From VBAS01 sp963773465 (lineage in GTDB: Bacteria > Bacteroidota > Bacteroidia > Chitinophagales > Chitinophagaceae), in the NCBI GenBank assembly GCA_963773465.1, contig CAVZBF010000002.1, positions 558,001-622,000 on the forward strand: DNA of 64,000 nucleotides, given 5' to 3'. Within the stretch, counting starts at the first letter, position 1, and the number at the start of each line of letters is the position of its first letter. This document shows positions 50,101 through 57,522 of this stretch, piece after piece. The notes under the pieces were generated by a model. It did no database searches. It worked only from the letters and a program-made list of their open reading frames with translations, and was not told where the DNA came from. The translations under genes were made by a program, and so were the position numbers.

Positions 50101-50437
50101 TGCCCAGGCTCCATGGAGAAACCAGCTTGATATTAAGATATTACAAGACCTGTTTATGAATGTTGGTAAAACCAAAAACACGATCCAGTTAAGTCTCGAT
50201 ATTTTCAATTTTGGCAATTTGCTTAATCCAAACTGGGGTAAAGGAAGATCTACAAATGCCGCATCGGTATTGGTTCCAACCAACCAAAATGCCCTGATCC
50301 CAGGTGGAAATGTTAAACCAACTTTCCGTCTTGCTACAGACAGAAATAATCCTGTTACAGAAACATTCAGGGATAACGTAAGTGTATTCTCTACTTATTA
50401 TATGCAAATGGGGATCAGGTATATTTTCAACCAGTAA
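47135..50437 (+). CDS. TonB-dependent receptor, Oar-like, with CarboxypepD_reg-like domain
   Basis: 1100-residue outer-membrane receptor, intact. Signal peptide ends TYSQAQ; residues about 30-120 form the CarboxypepD_reg-like domain (ITGNVIDAATKEALTGASIIATHS, VVSFVGYESVTF); plug region VSTTKRNPILNSSRTGAMTNINAQ, NNSFGIGQNLPANGSPISIDALDEITVNVTPYDVRQSGFVGSAINAVTRAGTNQFQGS; then a long barrel ending MQMGIRYIFNQ. The TPYDVRQSGFVG and FRGSVYHYFRDQ style motifs mark the Oar/adventurous-gliding receptor subgroup. Ligand unknown. A perfect terminator follows at 50458-50490. Upstream, CTTTCTTTGCA at 47107-47117 is a weak -7-type box. Confidence 0.92.
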   Translation: MLKRILFSLAIVFITATYSQAQITTSEITGNVIDAATKEALTGASIIATHSPSGTRYTTLSSKKGDFTIHDMRVGGPYVVVVSFVGYESVTFDDVQLKLAEAFLLEVSMNKKTGTLENVIVSTTKRNPILNSSRTGAMTNINAQSIANMPSINRSVNDFTRLTPQANGTSIGGGNYRQNNFTIDGSDFNNSFGIGQNLPANGSPISIDALDEITVNVTPYDVRQSGFVGSAINAVTRAGTNQFQGSVYHYFRDQDQQGGKVNKTVFTKPTFEFKQYGGRFGGPIIKNKLFFFINYERDNQPKQIQTRFAATPSQPYGPANPNIARPTVQELTDISSYLKNTYDYDTGPFDNYTTEILREKFVARIDWNINTKHKFNMRYSQVEGGEPTSPSTSTTGTGNSFATGVGRTDVNALWFSNSQYLQGANFYSFAAELNSKFGKFSNTLRGTYTYQNDSRETPSQEFPFVDILKDGSPFTSFGYELFSYGNLRKVKMYSFVDNVNWRAGSHNWTVGGQVDWSETINGFQRFGLGYFRFNSWDDFKNGVKPTDYALTYSLEKGFAQAFPTFEFMQYSAYAQDEISVNKKFKLTLGLRLDLPTYPDVSEVKTHPLVAGLTFANGLKLNTGNLPKKELQWSPRVGFNYDVYGNRSLQLRGGTGIFTGKVPFVWIVSQVGDAGMLQVTQSWNGTANTPGPFSPNPAAYRPSTVPVPGSVIPSAITVFDEAFEFPQTWKSSLAMDTKLPWNMTFTLEGIINKDVKTTYFQNVNLVAPTPLGVPGYPDNRAMFPVNNQQKFINPLTSAGLPSPSGTGAFNAIYVTNSNRGVYASLTAKVDKAFRSGFGASIAYIKTFANNLFDGGGDQPLTAWQSTQTFNSSNTPMLSYAGYTVPDRLVASVSLRKEYFKHFATTITMMYGGSIDYRFSYVYGADFNRDGFNGNDLIYIPKDPSEITFTAFTYPNGVNYTAAEQSALFFKYIDQDKYLRAHKGQYAERNGAQAPWRNQLDIKILQDLFMNVGKTKNTIQLSLDIFNFGNLLNPNWGKGRSTNAASVLVPTNQNALIPGGNVKPTFRLATDRNNPVTETFRDNVSVFSTYYMQMGIRYIFNQ

Positions 50438-50457
50438 TTTTATTTCGTTGTCGATAG

Positions 50458-50490
50458 AAAAACCTCTCCGATTGACGGAGAGGTTTTTTT
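50458..50490 (+). terminator. Strong hairpin terminator after TonB receptor
   Basis: AAACCTCTCCG (50460-50470) pairs with CGGAGAGGTTT (50476-50486) around loop ATTGA, with an A-run before and a T-run after, so it could work in both directions. Confidence 0.92.
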
Positions 50491-50545
50491 ATTGCGATTA
50501 TTATTCTTGTTGTGAATTATTAATTACTGATTATTGATCTTTGTA

Positions 50546-50623
50546 GTACAGACAAGGCATGCCTTGTCTCTACCAACTCCGAACTCTGAACTCTTGTACA
50601 GACAAGGCATGCCTTGTCTCTAC
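50546..50623. repeat. Two copies of a 28-base palindrome (AGACAAGGCATGCCTTGTCT core)
   Basis: Copies at 50546-50573 and 50596-50623 are identical: GTAC, then the 20-base perfect palindrome AGACAAGGCATGCCTTGTCT, then CTAC. The 22-base spacer iterates AACTC(C/T)GAA words. The second copy supplies the TAG stop of the minus-strand esterase (50620-50622). Confidence 0.85.
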
Positions 50624-51426
50624 CTGCCCCAACCCCATTTCAAAAAAGCCGGCATCGCTCTTCCCCAAGTTTTTACATCATGCCTGCCGTCTTCATAATT
50701 TATGTACTGAATATCATCCCCGATCCGGTATCCCTTTTTTTCAAGCTCTTCAATAAGTGCCAATGTATCGTCAATTGAATCGATAACTCCATTGTTATTC
50801 CTGTCCATCTTTTCGTCAAGCGAGCCTGTTGTAAAATAAAATTTTAATCCAGGCTTAAATTCACCTTCGCTTATTAATTTATGGATGATGCGATCCGTTT
50901 CTTCATCATAACCGGTATGAAGGTCTTTTGATCGCCACCATAAAGAGCCTGAGAACACGCCGGCCCTGGAAAATTCCTCAGGATGATGCCATACGGTATC
51001 AATTGCAGAAAGACCTCCTAAAGAAAAACCTGCATATGCCTTTTCTTTAAATTCTCTTTGCCAGTTAGCTTTTATATAGGGGACTAACTCTTCAAAAATG
51101 AATTGCTGGTAAAGCCGGGCTTTTGCGCCTCTTCCTTTAAAATCTTTTACAGAAGCCGTACCGTATTCCATTTTTCTTTCTGTACTGCAATGAATGCCGG
51201 CGCAAAAGACAGGCGCTATCTCATTTGCTTTATAAAGTTCCGCAAGCATTTCATCAAAATGAAATTTTGGTAGATCCTGTCCATCATTGATGAGTAAAAG
51301 ACTGACTAAACCGGGATCTGATTTTATTGGAGGAAAATAAAGGTCAATGAGAACATCCCTGTTTAAATAAGTAGAATTGAGAGTAATATTTTTTACGGGG
51401 ACACCGGCCTGCTTCGAACGCTGCAT
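50620..51426 (-). CDS. Alpha/beta-hydrolase esterase with EF-hand-like insert
   Basis: 268 residues without an obvious signal peptide. Putative esterase (enterochelin esterase-like) pattern: VSLLLINDGQDLPKFHFDEML, FEELVPYIKANWQREF, the nucleophile elbow GFSLGG (Ser near residue 134), PEEFSRAGVFSGSLWWRS and the terminal HDVKTWGRAMPAFLKWGWG with the catalytic His. Before the last third lies DRNNNGVIDSIDD, an EF-hand-like calcium loop, suggesting a calcium-dependent turn. The TAG stop is inside the palindrome at 50596-50623. The gene is divergent from the ATP-grasp gene. Confidence 0.85.
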   Translation of the reverse strand: MQRSKQAGVPVKNITLNSTYLNRDVLIDLYFPPIKSDPGLVSLLLINDGQDLPKFHFDEMLAELYKANEIAPVFCAGIHCSTERKMEYGTASVKDFKGRGAKARLYQQFIFEELVPYIKANWQREFKEKAYAGFSLGGLSAIDTVWHHPEEFSRAGVFSGSLWWRSKDLHTGYDEETDRIIHKLISEGEFKPGLKFYFTTGSLDEKMDRNNNGVIDSIDDTLALIEELEKKGYRIGDDIQYINYEDGRHDVKTWGRAMPAFLKWGWGR

Positions 51427-51574
51427 TTCGGCAAAATTAAGGGAAGGGAATTAAAGACAATCGGGGTTGTTTAGAAACAATCCTGCTTCTTTTTTGTTTT
51501 TCTTACCGTTAAAAAATACATTTGATTACTTACCCGTTCCCCCAACTAATTCATCAACATCAAATAAAAAATTT

Positions 51575-52528
51575 ATGAAGAAGATCGGCGTGTTACATGG
51601 CAAAGAAAGAAGCTTTCCAATGGCTTTTGTGGAAAGAATTAATAGTAAAAATATTTCGGGAATAATGGCGGAACCTGTTCGTATTGATAAAGCAATACAG
51701 GGTGAGCCAACCGGGTATGCCGTGATCATTGACCGAATATCACAGGATGTTCCGTTTTACCGCACATGGCTTAAAAATGAAGCATTGACCGGCACGGCCG
51801 TTATCAATAACCCATTCTGGTGGAGCGCCGATGATAAATATTTCAATAATTGCCTGATGACAAAAGTTGGCGTGCCAATCCCAAAAACCGCCATCATTCC
51901 TTCACGGCAACATCCTGACGATACTACGGAAGAATCATTCAGCAATCTTGCTTATCCCATGGATTGGGAAAACATTTTCAACTATGTGGGATTCCCGGCA
52001 TACATGAAACCATTTGCCGGCGGCGGATGGAAACATGTATATAAAATTAAAGACAAAGACGAGTTTTTTGAAAAACATGGTGAAACGGGACAATTGGTAA
52101 TGCTGTTACAGGAAGAAATTGTTTTTACCGAATACTATCGCTGTTATTGCATCGGCAGAAAACATGTTCGCATTATGCCATATGAGCCCCGCAATCCGCA
52201 TCATCTTCGTTATGTAGCCGATTTTACTCCATCACCAGAGAGATTAAAACAAATGGAAGAAATCGTTTTACGCATTTGTAATTATCTCGGTTATGATTTC
52301 AATACTGTTGAGTTAGCGATAAAAGACGGTGTGCCATATGCTATTGATTTTTGTAACCCCGCCCCGGATGCAGAACGTACAAGTGTGGGTGAAGAAAATT
52401 TTGCGTGGGTGGTAGAAACCGCTTCAAACTATGCGATCGAAAGAGCAATGGAACATAAAGATGGACAAGATAATTTAACGTGGGGTGAGTATGTAAAGAA
52501 AGGGGCAAACAAAACATCATTGGTTTGA
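51575..52528 (+). CDS. RimK-like ATP-grasp ligase
   Basis: 317 residues from ATG 51575 (open frame extends to 51467 but without family likeness and overlapping no gene). ATP-grasp enzymes join a carboxylate to an amine using ATP through an acyl phosphate. Visible: MKKIGVLHGKERSFPMAF, a cap with NPFWWSADDKYFNNCLMTK and GVPIPKTAIIPSRQHP, the ATP-binding lysine/Gly loop YMKPFAGGGWKHVYKI near residue 160, LLQEEIVFTEYYRCYCIGRKHVRIMPYEP, and the metal site FCNPAPDAERTS. The substrates are not evident. It is followed 51 bases later by the carboxylate-amine ligase gene and is likely co-transcribed. Confidence 0.8.
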   Translation: MKKIGVLHGKERSFPMAFVERINSKNISGIMAEPVRIDKAIQGEPTGYAVIIDRISQDVPFYRTWLKNEALTGTAVINNPFWWSADDKYFNNCLMTKVGVPIPKTAIIPSRQHPDDTTEESFSNLAYPMDWENIFNYVGFPAYMKPFAGGGWKHVYKIKDKDEFFEKHGETGQLVMLLQEEIVFTEYYRCYCIGRKHVRIMPYEPRNPHHLRYVADFTPSPERLKQMEEIVLRICNYLGYDFNTVELAIKDGVPYAIDFCNPAPDAERTSVGEENFAWVVETASNYAIERAMEHKDGQDNLTWGEYVKKGANKTSLV

Positions 52529-52533
52529 AAACT

Positions 52534-52576
52534 CAATCAATTAATAATTATTAATTAATAATTATTAATTATTCAA
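52534..52576. repeat. AATTAATAATT word-repeat between ligase genes
   Basis: The sequence iterates AATTATTAATTAATAATTATTAATTATT, self-complementary throughout, and ends just before the ATG at 52580. It can fold into several hairpins and could attenuate or separate translation of the two ligase genes. Confidence 0.65.
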
Positions 52577-52579
52577 TTT

Positions 52580-53692
52580 ATGGCAACACTTAACTATAAA
52601 ACTTTTACACTTGGCGTTGAAGAAGAATACATGGTGCTTGACCCTGAAACAAGGGAATTGAAAAGTCATGAACAGAAAATTGTGCATGAAGGACAAAAAG
52701 TAATAAAGGATAAAGTAAAAGCTGAAATGCACCAGGCCGTAGTAGAAGTAGGAACCGATATTTGTGCCGATGCTGATGAAGCATGGCAGGATGTGGCTGC
52801 ATTAAGAAAAACCATTTCTGATATAGCCGGCGGTCTTGGTTTTTCAATGGGCGCAGCAGGCACTCATCCTTTTAGTCATTGGGAAAGCCAGTTGATAACT
52901 GACCACATACGCTACAATGAACTGGTAAATGAATTACAGGAAGCCGCCCGCAGTAATTTAATATTTGGATTGCATGTGCATGTAGGAATGGAAAGCCGTG
53001 AGATGGCAAATCATATTGCAAATAGCACAAGATATTTCTTACCGCATATTTATTCGTTAAGTACCAATTCGCCTTTTTGGGAAGGAAGACTGACCGGGTA
53101 TAAATCTTTTCGCACAAAAGTGTTTGATAAATTTCCCCGCACCGGTATCCCTGAAGCATTTGACAGCATTGAAGCATATGAAAATTATGTAAAACTGCTG
53201 GTAAAAACCAATTGTATCGATAATGCAAAAAAGATCTGGTGGGACTTGCGGGTACATCCTTTTTTTAATACCGTGGAGTTTCGCATTTGCGATATTCCGC
53301 TCACGGTTGATGAAACTATTACTATTGCCACCTTATTCCAGGCTATTTGCGCAAGGATATATCTTTTACGAAGTAAGAATTTAAATTTTATTCAATACTC
53401 CCGTGCATTGCTAAATGAAAATAAATGGCGAGCCAGCCGCTATGGCATCGATGGCCGTTTGATCGATTTTGGAAAAGAAGAAGAAGTAAATACCCGTGCA
53501 CTGCTGTATGAGCTGGTTGATTTTGTCGATCCCGTTATTGATCATTTGGGGAGCCGGCACCGTCTTGCATATATTCACAAAATTCTTGAGAATGGAACCG
53601 GCGCCGACCGCCAATTAAAAATATTCGAAGAAACAAAAAATCTTGTAAGTGTTGTAGATTATATCCGGGGCCAATTCCTCGCTGGTATTTAA
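52580..53692 (+). CDS. Carboxylate-amine ligase, YbdK/GCS2 family
   Basis: 370 residues, intact. ATP-dependent ligase of the glutamate-cysteine ligase type 2 superfamily. Motifs: FTLGVEEEYMVLDPETREL at the N-terminus (metal-binding Glu residues), AEMHQAVVEVGTDIC, GTHPFSHWESQ, FGLHVHVGMESREMA, SPFWEGRLTGYKSFRTKVFDKFPRTG, HPFFNTVEFRICDIP and NKWRASRYGIDGRLID. Family relatives make gamma-glutamyl-amine bonds from glutamate; the true acceptor of these Bacteroidota members is unknown. Adjacent to the ATP-grasp gene, which hints at a two-step peptide-like product. Confidence 0.88.
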   Translation: MATLNYKTFTLGVEEEYMVLDPETRELKSHEQKIVHEGQKVIKDKVKAEMHQAVVEVGTDICADADEAWQDVAALRKTISDIAGGLGFSMGAAGTHPFSHWESQLITDHIRYNELVNELQEAARSNLIFGLHVHVGMESREMANHIANSTRYFLPHIYSLSTNSPFWEGRLTGYKSFRTKVFDKFPRTGIPEAFDSIEAYENYVKLLVKTNCIDNAKKIWWDLRVHPFFNTVEFRICDIPLTVDETITIATLFQAICARIYLLRSKNLNFIQYSRALLNENKWRASRYGIDGRLIDFGKEEEVNTRALLYELVDFVDPVIDHLGSRHRLAYIHKILENGTGADRQLKIFEETKNLVSVVDYIRGQFLAGI

Positions 53693-53718
53693 TTTTACTT
53701 TTTAAAAAACTAATCGAT

Positions 53719-54225
53719 ATGATTTTTATTAGAATGACTTTAGCCTTCATAATAGTTTGCTTTTGTATTTCGGCATGCGATCAGTCAGATAAAGAAAAGC
53801 AAGCTGCAGAAAACTCAAACGCAACAAGCTCGCTTGAAAGCCTGATAACACCAGATGGTACCACTCCGGCTTCTTCAGGTTCTATCCAGGATATTTGGGT
53901 GCTTGACAGTATAAACAAAAAAGCACCGGATTCAAATTATTTTGCACACGGTACACCTTATTTTGATTTTAACCTTGAAAAAAACACGATCACGGGGCAT
54001 ACCGGTTGTAACGGCTTAAATGGAAAGGTGAAAGCGAATGGTGAAAAATTAACCTTCGATAGCCTGGTGCTTTCCTCAAACGAAACTTGCAAGGATAAGG
54101 GCTTTGAAAAAAAATTACTGTCCGGATTTAAAAGCGGAAATACGAGTTATAAAGTTTCGAATGATAAATTGTATTTAAATGTTGGAGCAGGATCAGAATT
54201 TATTTTCAGAAGGATCCGGCGTTAA
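53719..54225 (+). CDS. META domain lipoprotein
   Basis: 168 residues. Lipobox ISAC after a short signal peptide; then a Ser/Thr/Ala linker and a META (HslJ-like) domain: DIWVLDSINKKAPDSNYF, TPYFDFNLEKNTITGHTGCNGLNGKVKANG, LTFDSLVLSSNETCKDKGFEKKLLSGFKSGN, YLNVGAGSEFIFRRI. The paired Cys in GCNG and ETCK are conserved in the family. Function is unknown, possibly motility or stress related. Confidence 0.83.
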   Translation: MIFIRMTLAFIIVCFCISACDQSDKEKQAAENSNATSSLESLITPDGTTPASSGSIQDIWVLDSINKKAPDSNYFAHGTPYFDFNLEKNTITGHTGCNGLNGKVKANGEKLTFDSLVLSSNETCKDKGFEKKLLSGFKSGNTSYKVSNDKLYLNVGAGSEFIFRRIRR

Positions 54226-54237
54226 CAGAGCTTATAT

Positions 54238-54552
54238 GTGTTTCAATATATCCAATTGAAAACATCATCTAAAAACCTGCGCATCTGCAGCAAGGGCCAC
54301 CAATATTATAAAAGCAGCGACTGCCCGGTATGTCCTATCTGTGAACAAAAAAGAAAACCGTCTTCAGACTTTTTAGCAAAAATTGGTGCTCCCGCAAGAC
54401 GTGCATTAGAACGTGAAGGCATTGATTCACTTCTCAAACTTTCTAAATACACAGAACAAGAACTGCTGGGCTTTCATGGTTTGGGGCCAGGTTCAATTCC
54501 TAAACTTCGGGATACACTTAAAGAAAAAGGACTTTCATTCAGAAAAAGATAA
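54238..54552 (+). CDS. Zinc-ribbon plus helix-hairpin-helix protein, RNAP alpha C-terminal domain-like
   Basis: 104 residues from a GTG at 54238. The first half has a Cys/His set (ICSKGHQYYKSSDCPVCPICE) resembling a small zinc ribbon; the second half, FLAKIGAPARRALEREGIDSLLKLSKYTEQELLGFHGLGPGSIPKLRDTL, is the helix-hairpin-helix seen in the C-terminal domain of the RNA polymerase alpha subunit. Without an assembly domain it could bind DNA or a polymerase partner; this is inference. It starts 12 bases after the META lipoprotein and is likely in the same transcript. Confidence 0.72.
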   Translation: MFQYIQLKTSSKNLRICSKGHQYYKSSDCPVCPICEQKRKPSSDFLAKIGAPARRALEREGIDSLLKLSKYTEQELLGFHGLGPGSIPKLRDTLKEKGLSFRKR

Positions 54553-54693
54553 GTAAGCATTACTCTGCATATTCGCAGAATGACTCCTGATACAGGCGTT
54601 TGACATACCAACCTCACTTGCCTATAACCGCATGACTAAGAATAATTTTATACCTTCATTTTCCTTTTTACAGCGCAATAAAATTATTTTCAA

Positions 54694-55147
54694 ATGAAGT
54701 TTATAAATATTTTGTGTGTTTCAATTTTATCGATAGCCGCTTCATGCAACTGGGCCAAGGACAAAGCAAAAGTTGCCGCCAATAAAACCGGCGAGGCCGT
54801 TGCGAAAACGGGTTCTGAATTTGCTGATGGTGTTGCAAAGGGAATTCAAAAAACGTTTTTAAACGAGGTGACACTCTCTGATAATTTAAAAACAAACGGG
54901 CTTACCACAGGAAAGCTAATTATTGCAAGCACAGACAGCACAACTGACAATATCCTTTCCGCCTATTTGATCTTTGCGAAAGATTTCAATCAACAATTGT
55001 CAATTAAAGTTTTTGATGAACAAGGGACTTGAATATGGCAGGACAAACCAATTTATTACAGCCAAAGCCGGCGAAGCAAAATATGTTGATTTTATTTTTG
55101 ATAAAAGAACCAATATCGATGGCAAAGGAACGATCAGTTTTGAATAA
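54694..55147 (+). CDS. Small lipoprotein of unknown function (frameshifted)
   Basis: Lipobox-like AASC ends a short signal peptide. Ala/Lys-rich helical segment follows (KDKAKVAANKTGEAVAKTGSEFADGVAKGIQK), then a beta-rich domain (EVTLSDNLKTNGLTTGKLIIAS, AYLIFAKDFNQQLSIKVFDEQG). An extra G in the run near 55023-55025 shifts the frame; removing it continues as LEYGRTNQFITAKAGEAKYVDFIFDKRTNIDGKG to TAA at 55145-55147. No known family recognised. Confidence 0.65.
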
Positions 55148-55176
55148 TTACTTTACACCGCATTTTAATTTGCCCG

Positions 55177-55707
55177 ATGATCCCTATTGATATTACTAAA
55201 ATAAAATTTCAGCCGGTCACCGTTACTTTTCTTGAAATGCACGAGCCGAAAGAATTCCCGGTACCTCTCCCCCATACTCATTTCGGGTTATTACCAAAAC
55301 CAATTCCCGTAAATGAATACAGGAAATATTATTATGCCGTTGGTGAAAAACATTTTTGGCTTGACCGGATGGTAATGCCCGATGAAGAACTGTTTGACAA
55401 GATCAATGCTGCCAATGTTGACATTTATATTTTCTATGTAAATAATGATGCCGCCGGATATATTGAATTTATAAAAGAAGAAAAGTTTGTAGAAATACTT
55501 TATTTCGGGATCGTGCCGGAATTCATAGGCAAAGGATATGGCAAATATTTTTTACAATGGGTAATTGCAAAAGCCTGGAGTTATAACCCGGGATGGATAC
55601 AATTAAATACCTGTACACTCGATCATCCAAATGCGTTGGGAATGTATAAAAGTGCCGGCTTTACTGAAATCAGAACAGAAATTCATCAACGCAGAGTTTT
55701 AATTTAA
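55177..55707 (+). CDS. GNAT family N-acetyltransferase
   Basis: 176 residues. GNAT landmarks: NNDAAGYIEFIKEEKFVEILYFGIVPEFIGKGYGKYFLQWV, where FIGKGYGKYF is the acetyl-CoA loop, and ALGMYKSAGFTEIRTE near the C-terminus. The N-terminal 70 residues (ITKIKFQPVTVTFLEMHEPKEF) belong to the subgroup often annotated as uncharacterised acetyltransferases. Convergent with the PHP phosphoesterase. Confidence 0.85.
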   Translation: MIPIDITKIKFQPVTVTFLEMHEPKEFPVPLPHTHFGLLPKPIPVNEYRKYYYAVGEKHFWLDRMVMPDEELFDKINAANVDIYIFYVNNDAAGYIEFIKEEKFVEILYFGIVPEFIGKGYGKYFLQWVIAKAWSYNPGWIQLNTCTLDHPNALGMYKSAGFTEIRTEIHQRRVLI

Positions 55708-55708
55708 G

Positions 55709-55753
55709 ATTAAGGTTAAGGTTGAGATTGAGGCTAAGCCTTAGCCTTAGCCT
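55709..55753. repeat. TAAGGTT/CCTTAGC word inverted repeat
   Basis: Left arm iterates TTAAGGTTAAGGTTGAG; right arm iterates CTAAGCCTTAGCCTTAGCCTA. AGGCTAAG (55731-55738) pairs with CTTAGCCT at 55740-55747 or 55746-55753. The TAG stop of the minus-strand PHP gene (55752-55754) lies at its right edge. Confidence 0.65.
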
Positions 55754-56879
55754 ACTGCTTCGTCTCCTCCACTTTCGAACTAAGTGTAACCGATGGATGC
55801 CTGTTCGGTGCATTCACTGCACTTAATACAATAAATTTTAAAGATACCTGTGGCTTTCTTTCTATTGTCTTTACCTCGACAATTGTTTTTTCACCGGCTT
55901 TCAATGTGATCATATCATTATTATTATGTAACGTATAACCTGTTTGATTCTGCAGCACAATTTCAGTACTGGAAAGATTTTCGATCTCAACACCAAGCAC
56001 ATTGTATTTGCCGATATATTTTGCAGATGTAATTTTTAATGAACTTTCGATCAAAGGGATAAGGAATTCATCACGCCCAATTAAGAGATCTTTATACACC
56101 GCAACAGTGCGCCGGTTCATTAAAGCATCTTTAATACTTTCCGCGCTTCTTTCTTTTACAAACACCAATGTAATGGGACGATGACCACCTTTCGGTACTT
56201 TAAAATCCCAATCGATCAGTTTATGAATATCACTATTACCCATTATGGTTAAATTATTATCCAGTGCAATTTGCAATGCTTCTATTGAGAAAGTCTGGTC
56301 GTTTACTACTTCGATGCCATCGAGAAGCTTTTCACGAATAAGCAAACGATGCACATCGGTGAGTGTAGCCATTCCATCTTTACGTTGTGGCGTCCAGTTG
56401 GGATGGTTCCAGAAAGTAAAAGCACCTTGTTTTTTAGCTTCACGAAAAACCTGGATGGAATCATCAACCAATAATTTATTCGGATCAGAAAGAAAGATCG
56501 CATTGTTATGGCCCGGCGGCATCTTCCTTGTTATTTCAGAACCTTTCACAATTATCAAATCGTGGTTGGCTGCTTCCTTTATAGCTATATCATAAGAACG
56601 GTTTCTGTCAGGATGCGGGATATCATCTTTATGCGGCTGGTACTCCAGATGCTCTGTCAAAGAAATAGCATCAAGCCCATCCAGTAAAGCTTCCTGCACC
56701 CGGATATCCGGCCAAACGCTGCCATCAGAAAAAACTGTGTGTTGATGAAAATCGCATTTTAAGGTTTTATAACCGGGAATATCAGGAAACATAAGTTTTC
56801 GTCCCAACGCATGGCTGTGATCTTGTGAGAAAGTTGTGTACGATAAAAGAAGAAAGACAAAAATTAAATTCTTCTGCAT
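55752..56879 (-). CDS. Exported PHP-domain phosphoesterase (Sb-PDE-like)
   Basis: 375 residues with signal peptide ending TFSQ. PHP metal-binding motifs are present in order: CDFHQHTVFSDGSVWPD, SLTEHLEYQPH, KGSEITRKMPPGHNNAIFL, WNHPNWTPQRKDG and GNSDIHKLIDWDF, matching the Sb-PDE/PHP family (phosphonate or phosphodiester hydrolysis). The C-terminal 110 residues form a beta domain of a type seen in these exported enzymes (TLKAGEKTIVEVKT). Substrate unknown. Convergent with the GNAT gene across a word repeat. Confidence 0.86.
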   Translation of the reverse strand: MQKNLIFVFLLLSYTTFSQDHSHALGRKLMFPDIPGYKTLKCDFHQHTVFSDGSVWPDIRVQEALLDGLDAISLTEHLEYQPHKDDIPHPDRNRSYDIAIKEAANHDLIIVKGSEITRKMPPGHNNAIFLSDPNKLLVDDSIQVFREAKKQGAFTFWNHPNWTPQRKDGMATLTDVHRLLIREKLLDGIEVVNDQTFSIEALQIALDNNLTIMGNSDIHKLIDWDFKVPKGGHRPITLVFVKERSAESIKDALMNRRTVAVYKDLLIGRDEFLIPLIESSLKITSAKYIGKYNVLGVEIENLSSTEIVLQNQTGYTLHNNNDMITLKAGEKTIVEVKTIERKPQVSLKFIVLSAVNAPNRHPSVTLSSKVEETKQ

Positions 56880-57231
56880 AGCAATTAGTTTGGGGCAAAT
56901 TAAAGAATATCCGAAATAGAAAAATTAAAATAATTGCCTCTGAACTTGCAGAAGTGTCCCGGTTTAAAACAAAATTTAACCACGCAGGCACCGCGACACT
57001 AAGTAACACGGAGACGATCTCTGTGCCACTCTGTGAACTCTGTGTCTCCGTGGTAAAAAAAATTGACACGCACTGAAACATCCACTTCTTAGTCATGAGA
57101 GGCCTTGGCAGTATTGCAATGCATTTTCTTGTGGCCGCCATGTCAAATGCAACTAATCTGTTATTTTTTTCCTCTATGGCCTGTCGCTTTTAAATCGGCA
57201 GTAAATTTGTAAACTAAAGCAAAACAAAAAA
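56880..57231. other. 352-base gap with CACGGAGAC/CTCTGTG word-repeat
   Basis: From 56979 to 57055 the gap iterates the words ACCACGCAGGCACCGCGACACTAAGTAACACGGAGAC and CTCTGTG...CTCTGTGAACTCTGTGTCTCCGTGGT; CACGGAGAC (57007-57015) pairs with GTCTCCGTG (57044-57052) and ACCACG with CGTGGT further out. No gene is convincing here. Confidence 0.6.
57202..57209 (+). promoter_or_regulatory. -7 box TAAATTTG
   Basis: Perfect TAnnTTTG match, 22 bases ahead of the ATG at 57232; an ordinary leader length. No TTTG at the -33 position. Confidence 0.5.
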
Positions 57232-57519
57232 ATGAAAAGACAACCTTCTCTTATTTTTTGTATCGTGATGGATCTGATGGGTTATGCCACTTATGCAATA
57301 CCATTTTTAGGGGAGCTTGGTGACGTATTGTGGGCACCCATTTCTTCGATGATCTTTATGGCCAGCTTTGGCGGATGGAAAGGAGCATTGGGTGGCGTTG
57401 GTAACTTTATAGAAGAATTGTTACCAGGTACTGACTTTATTCCCAGCTTTACTATCATGTGGTTTATTCAGAACATGCAGAAGAAGAATAACGTTACAAC
57501 CGTTAAAACCCTGAGATAG
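57232..57519 (+). CDS. Small conserved membrane protein
   Basis: 95 residues with two hydrophobic helices: PSLIFCIVMDLMGYATYAIPFLG and VLWAPISSMIFMASFGGWKGALGGVGN, then EELLPGTDFIPSFTIMWFIQNMQ. The pattern matches a conserved Bacteroidota protein of unknown function. Its stop is 3 bases from the stop of the convergent hydrolase gene. Confidence 0.8.
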   Translation: MKRQPSLIFCIVMDLMGYATYAIPFLGELGDVLWAPISSMIFMASFGGWKGALGGVGNFIEELLPGTDFIPSFTIMWFIQNMQKKNNVTTVKTLR

Positions 57520-57522
57520 TAA

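Noticed and set aside
50546..50623. CRISPR-like repeat-spacer-repeat
   Set aside because: Only two repeat copies, one spacer of 22 bases that is itself word-repetitive, no leader and no cas genes.
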